Origin: Humitalea sp038323655 | GTDB lineage: Bacteria > Pseudomonadota > Alphaproteobacteria > Acetobacterales > Acetobacteraceae | Reading direction: 5' to 3' | Assembly (NCBI GenBank): GCA_038323655.1 | Contig: JBBQHE010000002.1 | Location: 1 to 64,000 of the forward strand | Length of the DNA stretch: 64,000 nt | In this document: in pieces, positions 15,852-24,988 of the stretch | Layout of the letters: each line of letters starts with the position of its first letter | How positions within the stretch are numbered: the stretch's first letter is position 1 | Notes under the pieces: generated by a model | The model's database searches: none | What the model was told of the DNA's origin: nothing | The model's input: the letters and a program-made list of their open reading frames with translations, nothing else | Translations under genes and position numbers: made by a program

Positions 15852-18173
15852 ATGCGCTTGCTCGACAATCTGGCCGTTGGCCGCAAGCTTGCCCTGTCGG
15901 CGAGCGTCACGCTCAGCCTGCTCGGTGGCCTGATCTTCCTGGTGCACGGGGAGGTGGAACGGCTCGGCACGCAACAGGCGACCCTCGGGCGGGCGGCGGA
16001 AACCGTGGATATGGTGGACCGTGCCCGTGCCCGTGCGGCTGCCATTCCCCTGCTGGCGCGGGACATCGCGGCTGAACAGACCGCCGAGGGCGTCACGCGT
16101 CTTGCCGGGGAAATGGGCACGTTGCTGGAACAGACGCGGGCGGCCGTCGCCTCGGGCGTGGCCGGGCTGGCGGCCGGGCCGATCCGCGAGGGCCTGGCAG
16201 GGGCGTTACCGGCGATCGACGCCATCAAGGCCGCGGTGACCGCCGAGACGGAGGCGAAGCAGCGCCTGCTCGCCGCCCGCGATGCCCGGCTGTTTCCGCG
16301 CGGTTCGGATTACGACCAGGTCTTCGAAGCCGTCTCCAACGGCATGGATTTCGAGCTGCGAGAAAGCCCCCTGGCCGATGACGCGCGGCAACGGTTGATG
16401 GCGTTCCACTCGGCCGTGAACGACGTTCGCCTGGGCGTACAGCGCTACATGGTCACCGGCGACGCCGAGCAACTGCGCCGTGTTCGGCGGGGTGCAGCGC
16501 AGCAGCGGGTGCATCTGCGCGGGCTGATATCGATGCTGACGGAAGCGCGCCTGGAGCAGGATGTGCAGCGGCTGGCCGCCGCCGCCACCACCATCGCCGA
16601 AGCAGCAGAGGCGGTGATCACCTCCGGCCAGGCCATCGTGACCCTCCGGCAGGAGCAGACCCAGCCCGCATTGCGGCGCTTCGACGATGCGCTGTCGCGC
16701 ACCGCGCAAGCGACCGACGAGGCGGCCGCGGCGAGCCGCACCACCATGGCCGAAAGCCTGGACCGCACGGGGGGCACCACGCTGATCATGGGCGGTGCCA
16801 TCGCGGTGCTGCTGCTGCTGTCCTCCTTCCTCATTGGGCGATCCATCGGCGCGCCGCTGGCGCGGCTGGCGGCGGCCACGCGGCGCATCGCTGCGGGCGA
16901 AACAGCCGGGCCCGTGCCCGATACCGGTCGGGGGGATGAGATTGGCGCCACGGCCCTGGCCCTGGAAAGCCTTCGCCACACGGCCGCCGACGCCTTCGCC
17001 CGCGGGCAGATGCTGGAACAACTGCCGGTGGGCGTCATGATGCTCGACCCGCGCGATGGTTTCCGCATCCTGGCGATGAATGCCGAGAGCCTGGGGCTGC
17101 TGGCGCGGGTGGAACACCTGCTGCCCTGCCCGGCTGCGGCGCTGAAGGGCCAGCCGATCGAAGCCGTGCACGCCGAACTGGGCAAGCACCACGCTGCGAT
17201 GGCCAGCCCCGCCGGGCTGCCCGTGCGCATGCGGCTGTCGCTGGGGGCCGAGGTGCTGGACCTGTCGATCTCCGCCATCACCGACTCCAAGGGCGGCTAT
17301 GTCGGGCCGATGCTGGCCTGGACGCTGGCGACCGAGCAGGCCCGCCTGGCCGACAGCTTTGAGGGCGAGGTCGCACATGTCGTGGAAACCGTGGCGGCTG
17401 AGGCCCAGGCGGCACAGTCCGCCGCACGTGGCCTGCGGGAAGCCGCGGCCAACAGCGGGCGGGAAGCGGGGCTGGTCGCCGAAGCGTCTGGCCGGGCGTT
17501 GAGTGACGTGCAGGCCGTCGCCGCTGCCGCCGAGGAAATGGCGGTCAGTGTCGCGGAGATCACCCGCCAGGTGGGCGATGCTGCGAACATCGCCGGCCAG
17601 GCCGTGGCCGAGGTGCGCGCGACCGACGAGACGGTGCGCGGCCTGGCGGAAAGCGCCGGCAAGATCGGCGATGTTGTGAAACTGATCAGCACCATCGCCG
17701 GCCAGACCAACCTGCTGGCGCTGAACGCGACGATCGAGGCGGCCCGCGCCGGGGACGCCGGCAAGGGCTTCGCCGTGGTCGCCAGCGAGGTCAAGGGCCT
17801 CGCCGCCCAGACCGCCCGCGCAACCGAGGAGATCGGCGCCCAGATCGCCGCGATGCAGCAGGTCACCACCACCGCGGTGACGGCGATCCGCGGCATCGGC
17901 ACCACCGTCGAGCGCACGAATGAAATCGCTACGGCCATCGCCGCGGCTGTGGAGCAGCAGGGTGAGGCAACCCGCGACATCGCCCGCAGCGCCGCCCAGC
18001 TCGCCGAAGGCACCGCAACAGTCGCGACCCGCATCGAAGGCGTGCGTGAAGCCGCGGAGGCAACCGGGGGATCGGCCGAGACCCTGCTGACGGCCTCGGA
18101 TTCGCTGATCGCCTCGGCGGCAACGCTCAAGTCCCGCTCGGCAAGCTTCCTGGCCGCGGTGCGCGCCGCCTGA
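15852..18173 (+). CDS. Methyl-accepting chemotaxis protein with PAS-like insert
   Basis: A 773-residue chemoreceptor. TM1 is at about 10-32 and a long periplasmic helical region follows. TM2 is at about 308-332 (LIMGGAIAVLLLLSSFLIG), then a HAMP domain. A PAS-like segment lies at about 383-500 (MLEQLPVGVMMLDPRDGFRI). The methyl-accepting signalling domain has the highly conserved hairpin tip AGQTNLLALNATIEAARAG near residues 617-635. The periplasmic part could bind a ligand and the PAS-like part could add a cytoplasmic input. The second of two nearby ATG codons is chosen because AGGA lies eight bases before it. No che genes are in the window. Confidence 0.92.
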   Translation: MRLLDNLAVGRKLALSASVTLSLLGGLIFLVHGEVERLGTQQATLGRAAETVDMVDRARARAAAIPLLARDIAAEQTAEGVTRLAGEMGTLLEQTRAAVASGVAGLAAGPIREGLAGALPAIDAIKAAVTAETEAKQRLLAARDARLFPRGSDYDQVFEAVSNGMDFELRESPLADDARQRLMAFHSAVNDVRLGVQRYMVTGDAEQLRRVRRGAAQQRVHLRGLISMLTEARLEQDVQRLAAAATTIAEAAEAVITSGQAIVTLRQEQTQPALRRFDDALSRTAQATDEAAAASRTTMAESLDRTGGTTLIMGGAIAVLLLLSSFLIGRSIGAPLARLAAATRRIAAGETAGPVPDTGRGDEIGATALALESLRHTAADAFARGQMLEQLPVGVMMLDPRDGFRILAMNAESLGLLARVEHLLPCPAAALKGQPIEAVHAELGKHHAAMASPAGLPVRMRLSLGAEVLDLSISAITDSKGGYVGPMLAWTLATEQARLADSFEGEVAHVVETVAAEAQAAQSAARGLREAAANSGREAGLVAEASGRALSDVQAVAAAAEEMAVSVAEITRQVGDAANIAGQAVAEVRATDETVRGLAESAGKIGDVVKLISTIAGQTNLLALNATIEAARAGDAGKGFAVVASEVKGLAAQTARATEEIGAQIAAMQQVTTTAVTAIRGIGTTVERTNEIATAIAAAVEQQGEATRDIARSAAQLAEGTATVATRIEGVREAAEATGGSAETLLTASDSLIASAATLKSRSASFLAAVRAA

Positions 18174-18182
18174 CCGCGCCGG

Positions 18183-19655
18183 TCAGGCGTAACCGACCCC
18201 GCGCAGCGCCAGCCCCAGCGGACGTCCGTCGAGGTTCGCACCCTCGGTCAGCAGCGCCGGACTTTGCGGGTTGCGGATCTCGATGCCAACCGGCACGGGC
18301 AGGCCGGGCTTCAAGCCGAAGGGCAGCGGCAGGTCGATGAACGGATCCTGCGTCGGCCAACGCAGGGTCAGCGGGTGGCGCATCCGGCCCAGGGTCACGG
18401 CCACATGCAGGTCGGGAAGCCCTTCACTGACGGCGGCGTGGCCCAGGAAGCGGACCCGCCTGGCCTTTTCCGGTACGCTCAGCCAGAGGCTGGCCCGGTT
18501 GCCAAAGCTCCAGACCCCCCAGTCTTCCTGAATCCAGCCCTCGGTCAGCGCGACGCCGGGATAGGCGATGCCGCGGCTCAGCGCCACATGCGCCCCCGCC
18601 CGAGAAAGCGCGCGGGTCGCGCCCCCGCTCGGCCCGTGCGCTGCCAACAGCCGAAGTGCATTCCCGACCTCCGCCGGGCAGAACACCGACTGTGCGCCCT
18701 CATCAGGCTCGGTCAGCAGCGTCCAGATCTGCGCCGCGGTCTCGGTCGGCGTCATGCGCGGGTCCCCCGCGTGCATTTCGGCGGTGGTGCCGCCAAGGCC
18801 CATGCCCTGCAGGCCCCAGATGTCGAGCAGCCGGGGGCGACTGTAGAGCGCGACATGCCGGCAGGCTGTCTGGGCCAGGATATCGCTGATGCCGCTGCGC
18901 ACCGACACGGCGTGGCCAGCCGCCTCACAGAACGGGCGTAGCAGCGGGAAGGGCACGTCCACGGCCGCGGTGCCGGGCAGTGGAACCTCCTTCCCGGCGC
19001 AGGACGTCACGACCTGCCACCCCTCGGCCCGCGCTTCGACAGCGACCAGGCCGAGCGTTGCGGACCAGTCCATCACGAAGGATTGCGCATAGGGGAACAA
19101 CACCAGCGTCCGCCCAGGGACCAGCCCGCTGTCGCGCAACAACGCCAGGGCCGCGGCGCGATCGTCGCGCCCGACCGGTGGCGGGACGGTGGCGGCGCAG
19201 GCTGGCAGGCGCAACACGCTCCGCATGACTTCGGTGTAGGAGAGGCGGCCGCCATCGACCAGCGTCTGCAACCGAAGCGGTGCCTGCGCCAGAACCCAGG
19301 GTTGCAGCAGCAGCATCCTGCCCGGCGCGAAGTCGAAGCGCCCGCGCAAGGTGTTCCAGGCCATCACATGCTCGACTGGCGGGCCGGCCAGGGGGGTCGC
19401 GATGTGCACGCTGTCGAGCACATGCATGAACATCGCGGCGACGGCAGCCTGGCCACGGGTCACCGTGATGAGCCGGATCGGTCGGCCTTCGGCGTGTTCC
19501 CGGCGGAAGGCTTCCATCAGCGACAGGGCGATGAACAGATCGCCATGGCGCATCATGTGCGACGTGAAGACCCATTCCTGCTCGGCGCCATGTTCGGCCC
19601 AAAGTCGGTCCAGGAGGGCGAAGGAGGCAGGTTCGGCGCGGGGCCCTTCGGTCAT
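18183..19655 (-). CDS. Possible GT-B glycosyltransferase-like protein with C-terminal beta domain
   Basis: A 490-residue protein of uncertain family. The central part has alternating strand-helix pattern and segments such as GRTLVLFPYAQSF and AVSVRSGISDILAQTACR. These resemble the nucleotide-sugar half of heptosyltransferase-type (GT9) enzymes, where the receiver checks GDxDxxR-like or RSGISD loops. The last 150 residues (WGVWSFGNRASLWLSVPEKA) look like a beta-sandwich. No signal peptide. It is the last gene of a minus-strand run with an acetyltransferase and sugar-nucleotide genes, which supports a role in surface glycan assembly. The ATG at 19655 with GGAG upstream is preferred over a distal TTG. 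The glycosyltransferase call is tentative. Confidence 0.5.
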   Translation of the reverse strand: MTEGPRAEPASFALLDRLWAEHGAEQEWVFTSHMMRHGDLFIALSLMEAFRREHAEGRPIRLITVTRGQAAVAAMFMHVLDSVHIATPLAGPPVEHVMAWNTLRGRFDFAPGRMLLLQPWVLAQAPLRLQTLVDGGRLSYTEVMRSVLRLPACAATVPPPVGRDDRAAALALLRDSGLVPGRTLVLFPYAQSFVMDWSATLGLVAVEARAEGWQVVTSCAGKEVPLPGTAAVDVPFPLLRPFCEAAGHAVSVRSGISDILAQTACRHVALYSRPRLLDIWGLQGMGLGGTTAEMHAGDPRMTPTETAAQIWTLLTEPDEGAQSVFCPAEVGNALRLLAAHGPSGGATRALSRAGAHVALSRGIAYPGVALTEGWIQEDWGVWSFGNRASLWLSVPEKARRVRFLGHAAVSEGLPDLHVAVTLGRMRHPLTLRWPTQDPFIDLPLPFGLKPGLPVPVGIEIRNPQSPALLTEGANLDGRPLGLALRGVGYA

Positions 19656-19708
19656 GCGGTCATTCGCTCCGGGTTCGCCGGCTGTTCTGTGGTCCCCGTC
19701 CGGCCGGG

Positions 19709-20266
19709 TCAAGGCGGCGGCAGGCGCTGCCCCAACCAGACGGTCCTGGTCAGCCGGAACAGCAAATGGGGACGCAATAGATGGCCCTGGGGCAGGCGCG
19801 GATGGTCGAAGCCGCCCGCCGGTGCCATGCCCAGCCGGGCCATGAGGGCGAGCGAGCGGTGGTTGTCAGGCACGGTGAAAGCCAGGACTTCCGGCAGGCC
19901 GAGCAGACCGAAGCCTGCCGACAGCGCAAGCCGCGCTGCCTCCTCGGCAAGCCCCTGTCGCTGAAAGGCAGGCAGCAGGCGCCAACCGATCTCGACCGCG
20001 GGCGTGAAGGGCGCGGCCCAGGGGATGTGCGCCAGGCCGCAAAGCCCGGCCAGCATGCCTGTCCGGCGGTCGCGCACACCCCAGAAACCAAAACCGTGCT
20101 CGGCAAAATGCCGTGCGATCCAGTCCTGGAAGGCATCGCTCTCCGCCCGGTTAAGGGGGGCTGCGAAATGGCGCATCACATCGGGGTCGGCGTTCATCGC
20201 GGCAAAGGCCGGGCGGTCGGCCTCGGCCAGCGGTGCCAGCGTGATCCGGTGCCCGTGCAGGATCAT
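19709..20266 (-). CDS. GNAT-family N-acetyltransferase (RimJ/RimL-like)
   Basis: A 185-residue GNAT protein. It starts MILHGHRITLAPLAEADRPA and has the strand-turn EIGWRLLPAFQRQGLAEEAA, in which QRQGLA is the pyrophosphate-binding motif A for acetyl-CoA. VPDNHRSLALMARLGM is motif B. It belongs to the RimJ/RimL-type acetyltransferase 3 subgroup, which modifies ribosomal protein N-termini or small amines; the acceptor is unknown. The first codons overlap the end of the upstream cyclotransferase gene (ATGA). Confidence 0.9.
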   Translation of the reverse strand: MILHGHRITLAPLAEADRPAFAAMNADPDVMRHFAAPLNRAESDAFQDWIARHFAEHGFGFWGVRDRRTGMLAGLCGLAHIPWAAPFTPAVEIGWRLLPAFQRQGLAEEAARLALSAGFGLLGLPEVLAFTVPDNHRSLALMARLGMAPAGGFDHPRLPQGHLLRPHLLFRLTRTVWLGQRLPPP

Positions 20267-20598
20267 GGCCAGGGTCGGGCCGGATCGGCCATTCGGCGCG
20301 GCACGAGCCAGGCGCGCGCCCAGAGCGGTCCGCGGCGGGTCACGATCCGCAGCGGGTGCAGTCGGTAGCAGGGACCTTCGTAAGCCGAAAGCCGGGCCAG
20401 GACGGCCGGTGCCGGGCGAAGCACCAGGCCGGCAACGCGGCCAGGCCCGGGCAGCAGCGTGGGAAAGGCCGTGGCGCGAAACGCGACGCGCCGCTGCCCG
20501 ATGGCCCAGCCTGGCTCAGCGTCGCGTCGCCTGCCGCCGAACCTGGCCAGCACCGCCGGATCCAACAGCGTGCCGTACAGGAACAGCGGCCGCGGCAT
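20263..20598 (-). CDS. Gamma-glutamylcyclotransferase (AIG2-like) family protein
   Basis: A 111-residue single-domain protein. It begins MPRPLFLYGTLLDPAVLARF, the YGTL motif that forms the gamma-glutamyl binding loop. The catalytic acid is the Glu of RLSAYEGPCYRL. Members release 5-oxoproline from gamma-glutamyl amines or peptides. The small size matches the AIG2/GGACT type. It sits in the minus-strand run after pgm with a 15-base gap and overlaps the next acetyltransferase by four bases. Its link to polysaccharide genes is positional only. Confidence 0.85.
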   Translation of the reverse strand: MPRPLFLYGTLLDPAVLARFGGRRRDAEPGWAIGQRRVAFRATAFPTLLPGPGRVAGLVLRPAPAVLARLSAYEGPCYRLHPLRIVTRRGPLWARAWLVPRRMADPARPWP

Positions 20599-20613
20599 TC
20601 AGTGCCCCATTTT

Positions 20614-22029
20614 TTAGTGTCCGGCGTTCTCGCCCGAAAAATCCGGTGCGGTCAGGCCGCTGGCAATGACCTGTGCGGCGATCTGCGCCTTCAGTCGTTC
20701 CAGCCCTGCCTCGGACGACGCCTCGGCACGGGCCACCAGCACTGCCTGGGTGTTGGACGCACGCAGCAGCCACCAGCCGTCGTCGGACAGCACGCGCACG
20801 CCGTCGACCGCGTTGACCCGGGCACCTGCCTCAGCCAGCCGCTGCTTGACTTCCGCCACGACCTCGAACTTGCGTTCGTCGGGGCAGTTGAAGCGCAGTT
20901 CCGGCGTGTTCAGCAGGACCGGAAAGGCATGCCGCACGTCGGACAATTTCTCCTTCATGCGGGCTACGATACCGAGCAGGCGGATCGCCGAATACGGGCC
21001 ATCGTCGAAGCCGTACCACTTGTCGGCGAAGAAGACGTGGCCCGACATTTCGCCGGCGAGCGGTGCGCCGGTTTCGGCCATTTTCGCCTTGATCAGCGAA
21101 TGCCCGGTCTTCCACATCATCGGTGAGCCGCCGGCCTTGGCCACTTCGTCGAACAGCAACTGGCTGGCCTTCACATCGGCGATGATCGTGGCACCGGGGT
21201 TCTCGCGCAGCACGTCGCGCGCCAGCACCACCAGCAACTGGTCGCCGAAGAACATCACACCTTCATTGTCGACGATGCCGATGCGGTCGGCGTCACCGTC
21301 GAATGCGATCCCGAGGTCAGCGCCGGTTTCCCGCACCTTCGCGATCATCTGCTCCAGGTTCTTCAGCACCGTGGGGTCCGGATGATGGTTCGGGAAATTG
21401 CCGTCGATCTCGCCATTGATGACGATATGCGTGCCCGGCAGGTGCTGTACCATCTGCCGGGTGATCTCGGCACCCGAGCCATTGCCCGGATCCCAGACCA
21501 CGGTCAGCTTGCGGTCCCCGCCGTCGTAGTCCTTCAGCATCCGGCGGATGTAGTCGTCGCGCAGATCGACGCTGCCCTGGTTGCCGGGATGCTCCGACGC
21601 CACCACGTCGCCCGCCGCGGCCATGCGGCCGAGGGCCTGGATCTGCGCGCCGAAAAAGGGCTTCTTGCCCAGCATCATCTTGCAGCCGTTGTAGTCGGGC
21701 GGGTTGTGGCTGCCGGTGATCATCGCCGCACCATCGGCCTCCAGCGCATAGGACGCGTAGTAGAGCATCGGCGTCGGGCCGCAGCCGACGCTGGTCACCT
21801 TGATGCCGCTGGCCATCAGCCCGTCGATCAGCGCCGCTTCCAGCATGGGCGACGACAGCCGCCCGTCGCGCCCTGTCACCACATGCCGGCCGCCGTTGCG
21901 CGCCACGATCGTACCGAAGACGCGGCCGATGGCGAAGGCATCCTCAGCCGAAAGGGTTTTGCCGACGATGCCGCGAATGTCGTACTCGCGCAGGGATGTC
22001 GGGTGGAATTCATGGCGAAAGCTGGTCAT
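20614..22029 (-). CDS. Phosphomannomutase/phosphoglucomutase
   Basis: A 471-residue alpha-D-phosphohexomutase. The phosphoserine loop is MITGSHNPPDYNG, the Mg-binding loop is GIAFDGDADRIG, the sugar-specificity loop is GEMSGHVFF, and the phosphate-binding end is RASNTQAVLVARAEA. GEMSG is typical of enzymes acting on both mannose and glucose phosphates (AlgC/ManB-like). It interconverts hexose-6-P and hexose-1-P and so feeds GalU with glucose-1-P or GDP-mannose synthesis. The internal ATG at 22029 is the start matching family length. It lies 13 bases after ugd in a galU-ugd-pgm operon. Confidence 0.93.
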   Translation of the reverse strand: MTSFRHEFHPTSLREYDIRGIVGKTLSAEDAFAIGRVFGTIVARNGGRHVVTGRDGRLSSPMLEAALIDGLMASGIKVTSVGCGPTPMLYYASYALEADGAAMITGSHNPPDYNGCKMMLGKKPFFGAQIQALGRMAAAGDVVASEHPGNQGSVDLRDDYIRRMLKDYDGGDRKLTVVWDPGNGSGAEITRQMVQHLPGTHIVINGEIDGNFPNHHPDPTVLKNLEQMIAKVRETGADLGIAFDGDADRIGIVDNEGVMFFGDQLLVVLARDVLRENPGATIIADVKASQLLFDEVAKAGGSPMMWKTGHSLIKAKMAETGAPLAGEMSGHVFFADKWYGFDDGPYSAIRLLGIVARMKEKLSDVRHAFPVLLNTPELRFNCPDERKFEVVAEVKQRLAEAGARVNAVDGVRVLSDDGWWLLRASNTQAVLVARAEASSEAGLERLKAQIAAQVIASGLTAPDFSGENAGH

Positions 22030-22042
22030 GCCTTGGGCTCTT

Positions 22043-23347
22043 TCAGGGACGTCCGATGGAGGAGTAGCGGAACCCGGCTTCGCGCATCGCCACGGGGTCC
22101 CACACATTGCGCAGGTCACAGACCACGTCGCCGCGCATCGCGGCTTTCAGCCGGGTCGCGGGGAGCGAGCGGAACTCGTTCCATTCCGTCAGCAGCACCA
22201 GCGCATCGGCCCCGCGCATCGCCTCCATCGCCGTGTCGGCATAGGTGACGGCAGCGGGCAGGGCCTGGCGCGCATGGCCAGGTTGGGGGTCGTAGGCGAC
22301 GACCTCGGCTCCCGCCGCCACCAGCCGCGGCAGAATGGCGAGCGAGGGCGCGTCGCGCATGTCGTCCGTCTCGGGCTTGAAGGTCAGCCCCAGCACGGCG
22401 ATGCGCTGACCGACAACATCGCCCCCCATCGCTGCGATGATGCGGTCGGCCATCGCATCCTTGCGCGCGTCGTTGACGGCGATCGTCGCCTCGACCAGGC
22501 GCAGGGGGGAGCCCGCATCCTGCGCCGTGCGCGCCATGGCCAGCGTGTCCTTGGGGAAACAGGAACCACCGTAACCCGGCCCGGGATGCAGGAACTTGCG
22601 CCCGATGCGGCCATCGAGGCCCATGCCGCGCGCCACGTCATGCACATCGGCGCCGACTTTTTCGCACAGGTCGGCGACTTCGTTGATGAAGGTGATCTTG
22701 GTCGCGAGAAAGGCGTTGGCGGCGTATTTGATCAACTCTGCCGTTTCGATCCCGGTCTGCACCATCGGCGTCTCGATCAGGTAAAGCGGCCGGTAGAGCC
22801 GCCGCAATACCTGGAAGGCGCGTTCACTGTCGGCGCCGATGACAACGCGATCGGGGCGCATGAAATCGCCGATCGCATTGCCTTCGCGCAGGAACTCGGG
22901 GTTGGAGGCGACTTCGATGGCGAGGTCCGGCCGGGCCGCGCGCACCACCGCCTTGATCTTCGCCCCCGTGCCGACCGGCACGGTCGATTTGGTCACCAGG
23001 ATGAAGGGCGCCTCGGCCACGCGCGCCACCTGTTCGGCCGCGGCGAAGACATAGGTGAGGTCGGCGTGGCCGTCGCCGCGCCGCGACGGTGTACCGACGG
23101 CCAGGAACACAGCCTCCGCCCCGCGCATCGCGGTGGCGACATCGGTGGTGAAGACCAGCCGCCCATCGGCGACGTTTTCCGTCACCAGCTTGTCGAGACC
23201 CGGTTCGTAGATCGGCATGATGCCGGCGCGCAGCGCGTCGATCTTGCCGGCATCCGTATCCACAACCGTCACATCGACGCCGAATTCGGCGAAGCAGGCA
23301 CCGGAAACGAGGCCGACATAGCCGGCCCCAATCATGCAGATACGCAT
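22043..23347 (-). CDS. ugd: UDP-glucose 6-dehydrogenase
   Basis: A 434-residue enzyme that oxidises UDP-glucose to UDP-glucuronate with two NAD+. The N-terminal Rossmann motif is MRICMIGAGYVGLVSGACFA, the catalytic Cys is in PGYGGSCFPKDTLAM, and FKPETDDMRDAPS marks the C-terminal UDP-binding domain. EFLREGNAIGDFMRPDRVVI is also characteristic. It begins one base after the galU stop and leads into the phosphohexomutase gene. Together these would supply UDP-glucose and UDP-glucuronate for capsule, exopolysaccharide or LPS. Confidence 0.96.
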   Translation of the reverse strand: MRICMIGAGYVGLVSGACFAEFGVDVTVVDTDAGKIDALRAGIMPIYEPGLDKLVTENVADGRLVFTTDVATAMRGAEAVFLAVGTPSRRGDGHADLTYVFAAAEQVARVAEAPFILVTKSTVPVGTGAKIKAVVRAARPDLAIEVASNPEFLREGNAIGDFMRPDRVVIGADSERAFQVLRRLYRPLYLIETPMVQTGIETAELIKYAANAFLATKITFINEVADLCEKVGADVHDVARGMGLDGRIGRKFLHPGPGYGGSCFPKDTLAMARTAQDAGSPLRLVEATIAVNDARKDAMADRIIAAMGGDVVGQRIAVLGLTFKPETDDMRDAPSLAILPRLVAAGAEVVAYDPQPGHARQALPAAVTYADTAMEAMRGADALVLLTEWNEFRSLPATRLKAAMRGDVVCDLRNVWDPVAMREAGFRYSSIGRP

Positions 23348-23348
23348 C

Positions 23349-24221
23349 TCAGATGTAGGTCTTCAGGAAGGTCTTCACCGCATCCGCCATTTCCGGCCGC
23401 TTCAGCGCGAAAGCGATTTGCGCCTCCAGGTAGCCGATCTTGTCGCCGCAATCGAAGCGCCGGCCTTCGTACAGCAGGCCGTGGAAGGGCTGCGTGCCGA
23501 TCAGCTTGGCCATGCTGTCCGTGAGCTGGATCTCGTTGCCCGCGCCACGCTCCATCTTGGCCAGGTGCGCGATCACCTCGGGCATCAGCACGTAGCGGCC
23601 GATCACGGTCAGGTTGGAAGGTGCCTTCTCGATCGGCGGCTTCTCAACCAGGCCCTTGACCTCGACCAGATTGCCCCGGGTCGCACCGGGATCGATGACG
23701 CCATAGGAGGAGACACGCGCCATGGGCACTTCCTCCACCGCCACGACATTCCCGCCGGTGGCGTAATAGGCATCGGCCAGTTGCTTCATGCACGACAGGT
23801 CGCATTGCATCAGGTCATCGGGCAGCAGGATGGCGAAGGGTTCGTCGCCGATGAAGGACCGCGCGCACCAGATGGCATGGCCGAGGCCGAGGGCCGATTG
23901 CTGCCGTGTCGAGATGATGGAGCCCGGCGGCAGCGCCTGGTCATGCAGCATCGCCAGTTCCCTGGTCTTGCCACGCTCGGTCAGGACGCGTTCCAGCTCG
24001 TAGGCGACATCGAACTGATCGACCAGCATGGTCTTGCCGCGGCCGGTGACGAAGCAGAATTCCTCGATCCCGGCGGCGCGGGCTTCTTCCACCGCGTACT
24101 GGATCAGCGGCTTGTCCACGACCGGCAGCATTTCCTTGGCCATCTGCTTGGTGGCGGGCAGGAAGCGCGTGCCAAGGCCCGCCACGGGGAAGACGGCTTT
24201 CCTGAGCGGCTTGATCGTCAC
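23349..24221 (-). CDS. galU: UTP-glucose-1-phosphate uridylyltransferase
   Basis: A 290-residue nucleotidyltransferase that makes UDP-glucose from glucose-1-P and UTP. GLGTRFLPATKQMAKEMLP is the nucleotide-binding signature. QSALGLGHAIWCA and VEKPPIEKAPSNL are the substrate loops, and GNEIQLTDSMAKL matches GalU. A GTG start at 24221 is chosen because GGAGG lies about nine bases upstream and it gives standard length; an earlier in-frame GTG adds 14 unlike residues. A small inverted repeat (ACTGGT/ACCAGT) lies in the leader at about 24242-24258. First gene of galU-ugd-pgm. Confidence 0.95.
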   Translation of the reverse strand: MTIKPLRKAVFPVAGLGTRFLPATKQMAKEMLPVVDKPLIQYAVEEARAAGIEEFCFVTGRGKTMLVDQFDVAYELERVLTERGKTRELAMLHDQALPPGSIISTRQQSALGLGHAIWCARSFIGDEPFAILLPDDLMQCDLSCMKQLADAYYATGGNVVAVEEVPMARVSSYGVIDPGATRGNLVEVKGLVEKPPIEKAPSNLTVIGRYVLMPEVIAHLAKMERGAGNEIQLTDSMAKLIGTQPFHGLLYEGRRFDCGDKIGYLEAQIAFALKRPEMADAVKTFLKTYI

Positions 24222-24292
24222 GGCGGCGGCCTCCGTTAGGCACTGGTCGGAAACCAGTCGCACGCCGTCCCCCCAACCGGCAAGGCGGGGGC

Positions 24293-24988
24293 TTAACCTC
24301 CGTCCAGAATGTCGCGCGCCTGGTTGATCCTGGCGGCCAGCCAGTCGCTGCCGCCGCGGTCCGGGTGGGCCTGGGCCATCAGTCGGCGGTGCGCCGCCTT
24401 GATCTGCTCGGGCGTCGCGGGGTCGGAAAGGCCGAGGATCGCCAGCGCCTCGGCGCGGTCCATCGGGCCGCCGGACGGGCGCTGTGGCGGGGCCTGGTCA
24501 CGCCAGTCGGGAAAGGCGCGGTCGGCCCAGGCTTCCAGCAGCGGCACGCTTTCGGGGTCATTCACCTGGCAATCCGCGATCAGCGCCAGCAGGTCGGGCA
24601 GCGCCAGGTCGGCCAGGCCCTGGCCTGCCAGCGCGCCGCGCTTCACGCCGCCGGTCATCAAGCCGGTGTCGTGATCCAGGTTCATGGACAAGGTCGCGGT
24701 TTCAACCGCGCTGGCCCCCCCGGCGTTGGGCCGCCCGCCGCGCGAAAAGGTGCGGGCCTGCTGCCAGGACTGCCACCATCGCCAGACAAGGGGCCCGAAG
24801 AAGACCAGCGTGCCAAAGGCCTGGCCCGCGCGCCCGGTGATGATCAGTAGCGCGGCCACCACCAGCCCCAGCAACCCCAGAAGCCAGGCCCCGGCCTTGC
24901 GGACCGAGGCAACCGAAGCGGTTGCGAAGCCGCGCAGCAAGAGCAAACCGGCGATCAGCCCGAGCCCGCCAATCGCCAGCCAGGCCAT
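24293..24988 (-). CDS. Membrane-anchored J-domain protein
   Basis: A 231-residue protein. Two membrane segments fill the first 60 residues (MAWLAIGGLGLIAGLLLLRG, then LLGLLGLVVAALLIITG), separated by a short charged turn. A linker and an acidic region lead to a C-terminal J domain (EALAILGLSDPATPEQIKAA) with the HPD tripeptide in MAQAHPDRGGSD. J domains stimulate Hsp70 ATPase. Layout resembles the DjlA/TIM14-like alphaproteobacterial type, except that the linker is longer. It is coupled by TGATG to the VWA gene just upstream, so the two proteins are probably made together. Confidence 0.85.
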   Translation of the reverse strand: MAWLAIGGLGLIAGLLLLRGFATASVASVRKAGAWLLGLLGLVVAALLIITGRAGQAFGTLVFFGPLVWRWWQSWQQARTFSRGGRPNAGGASAVETATLSMNLDHDTGLMTGGVKRGALAGQGLADLALPDLLALIADCQVNDPESVPLLEAWADRAFPDWRDQAPPQRPSGGPMDRAEALAILGLSDPATPEQIKAAHRRLMAQAHPDRGGSDWLAARINQARDILDGG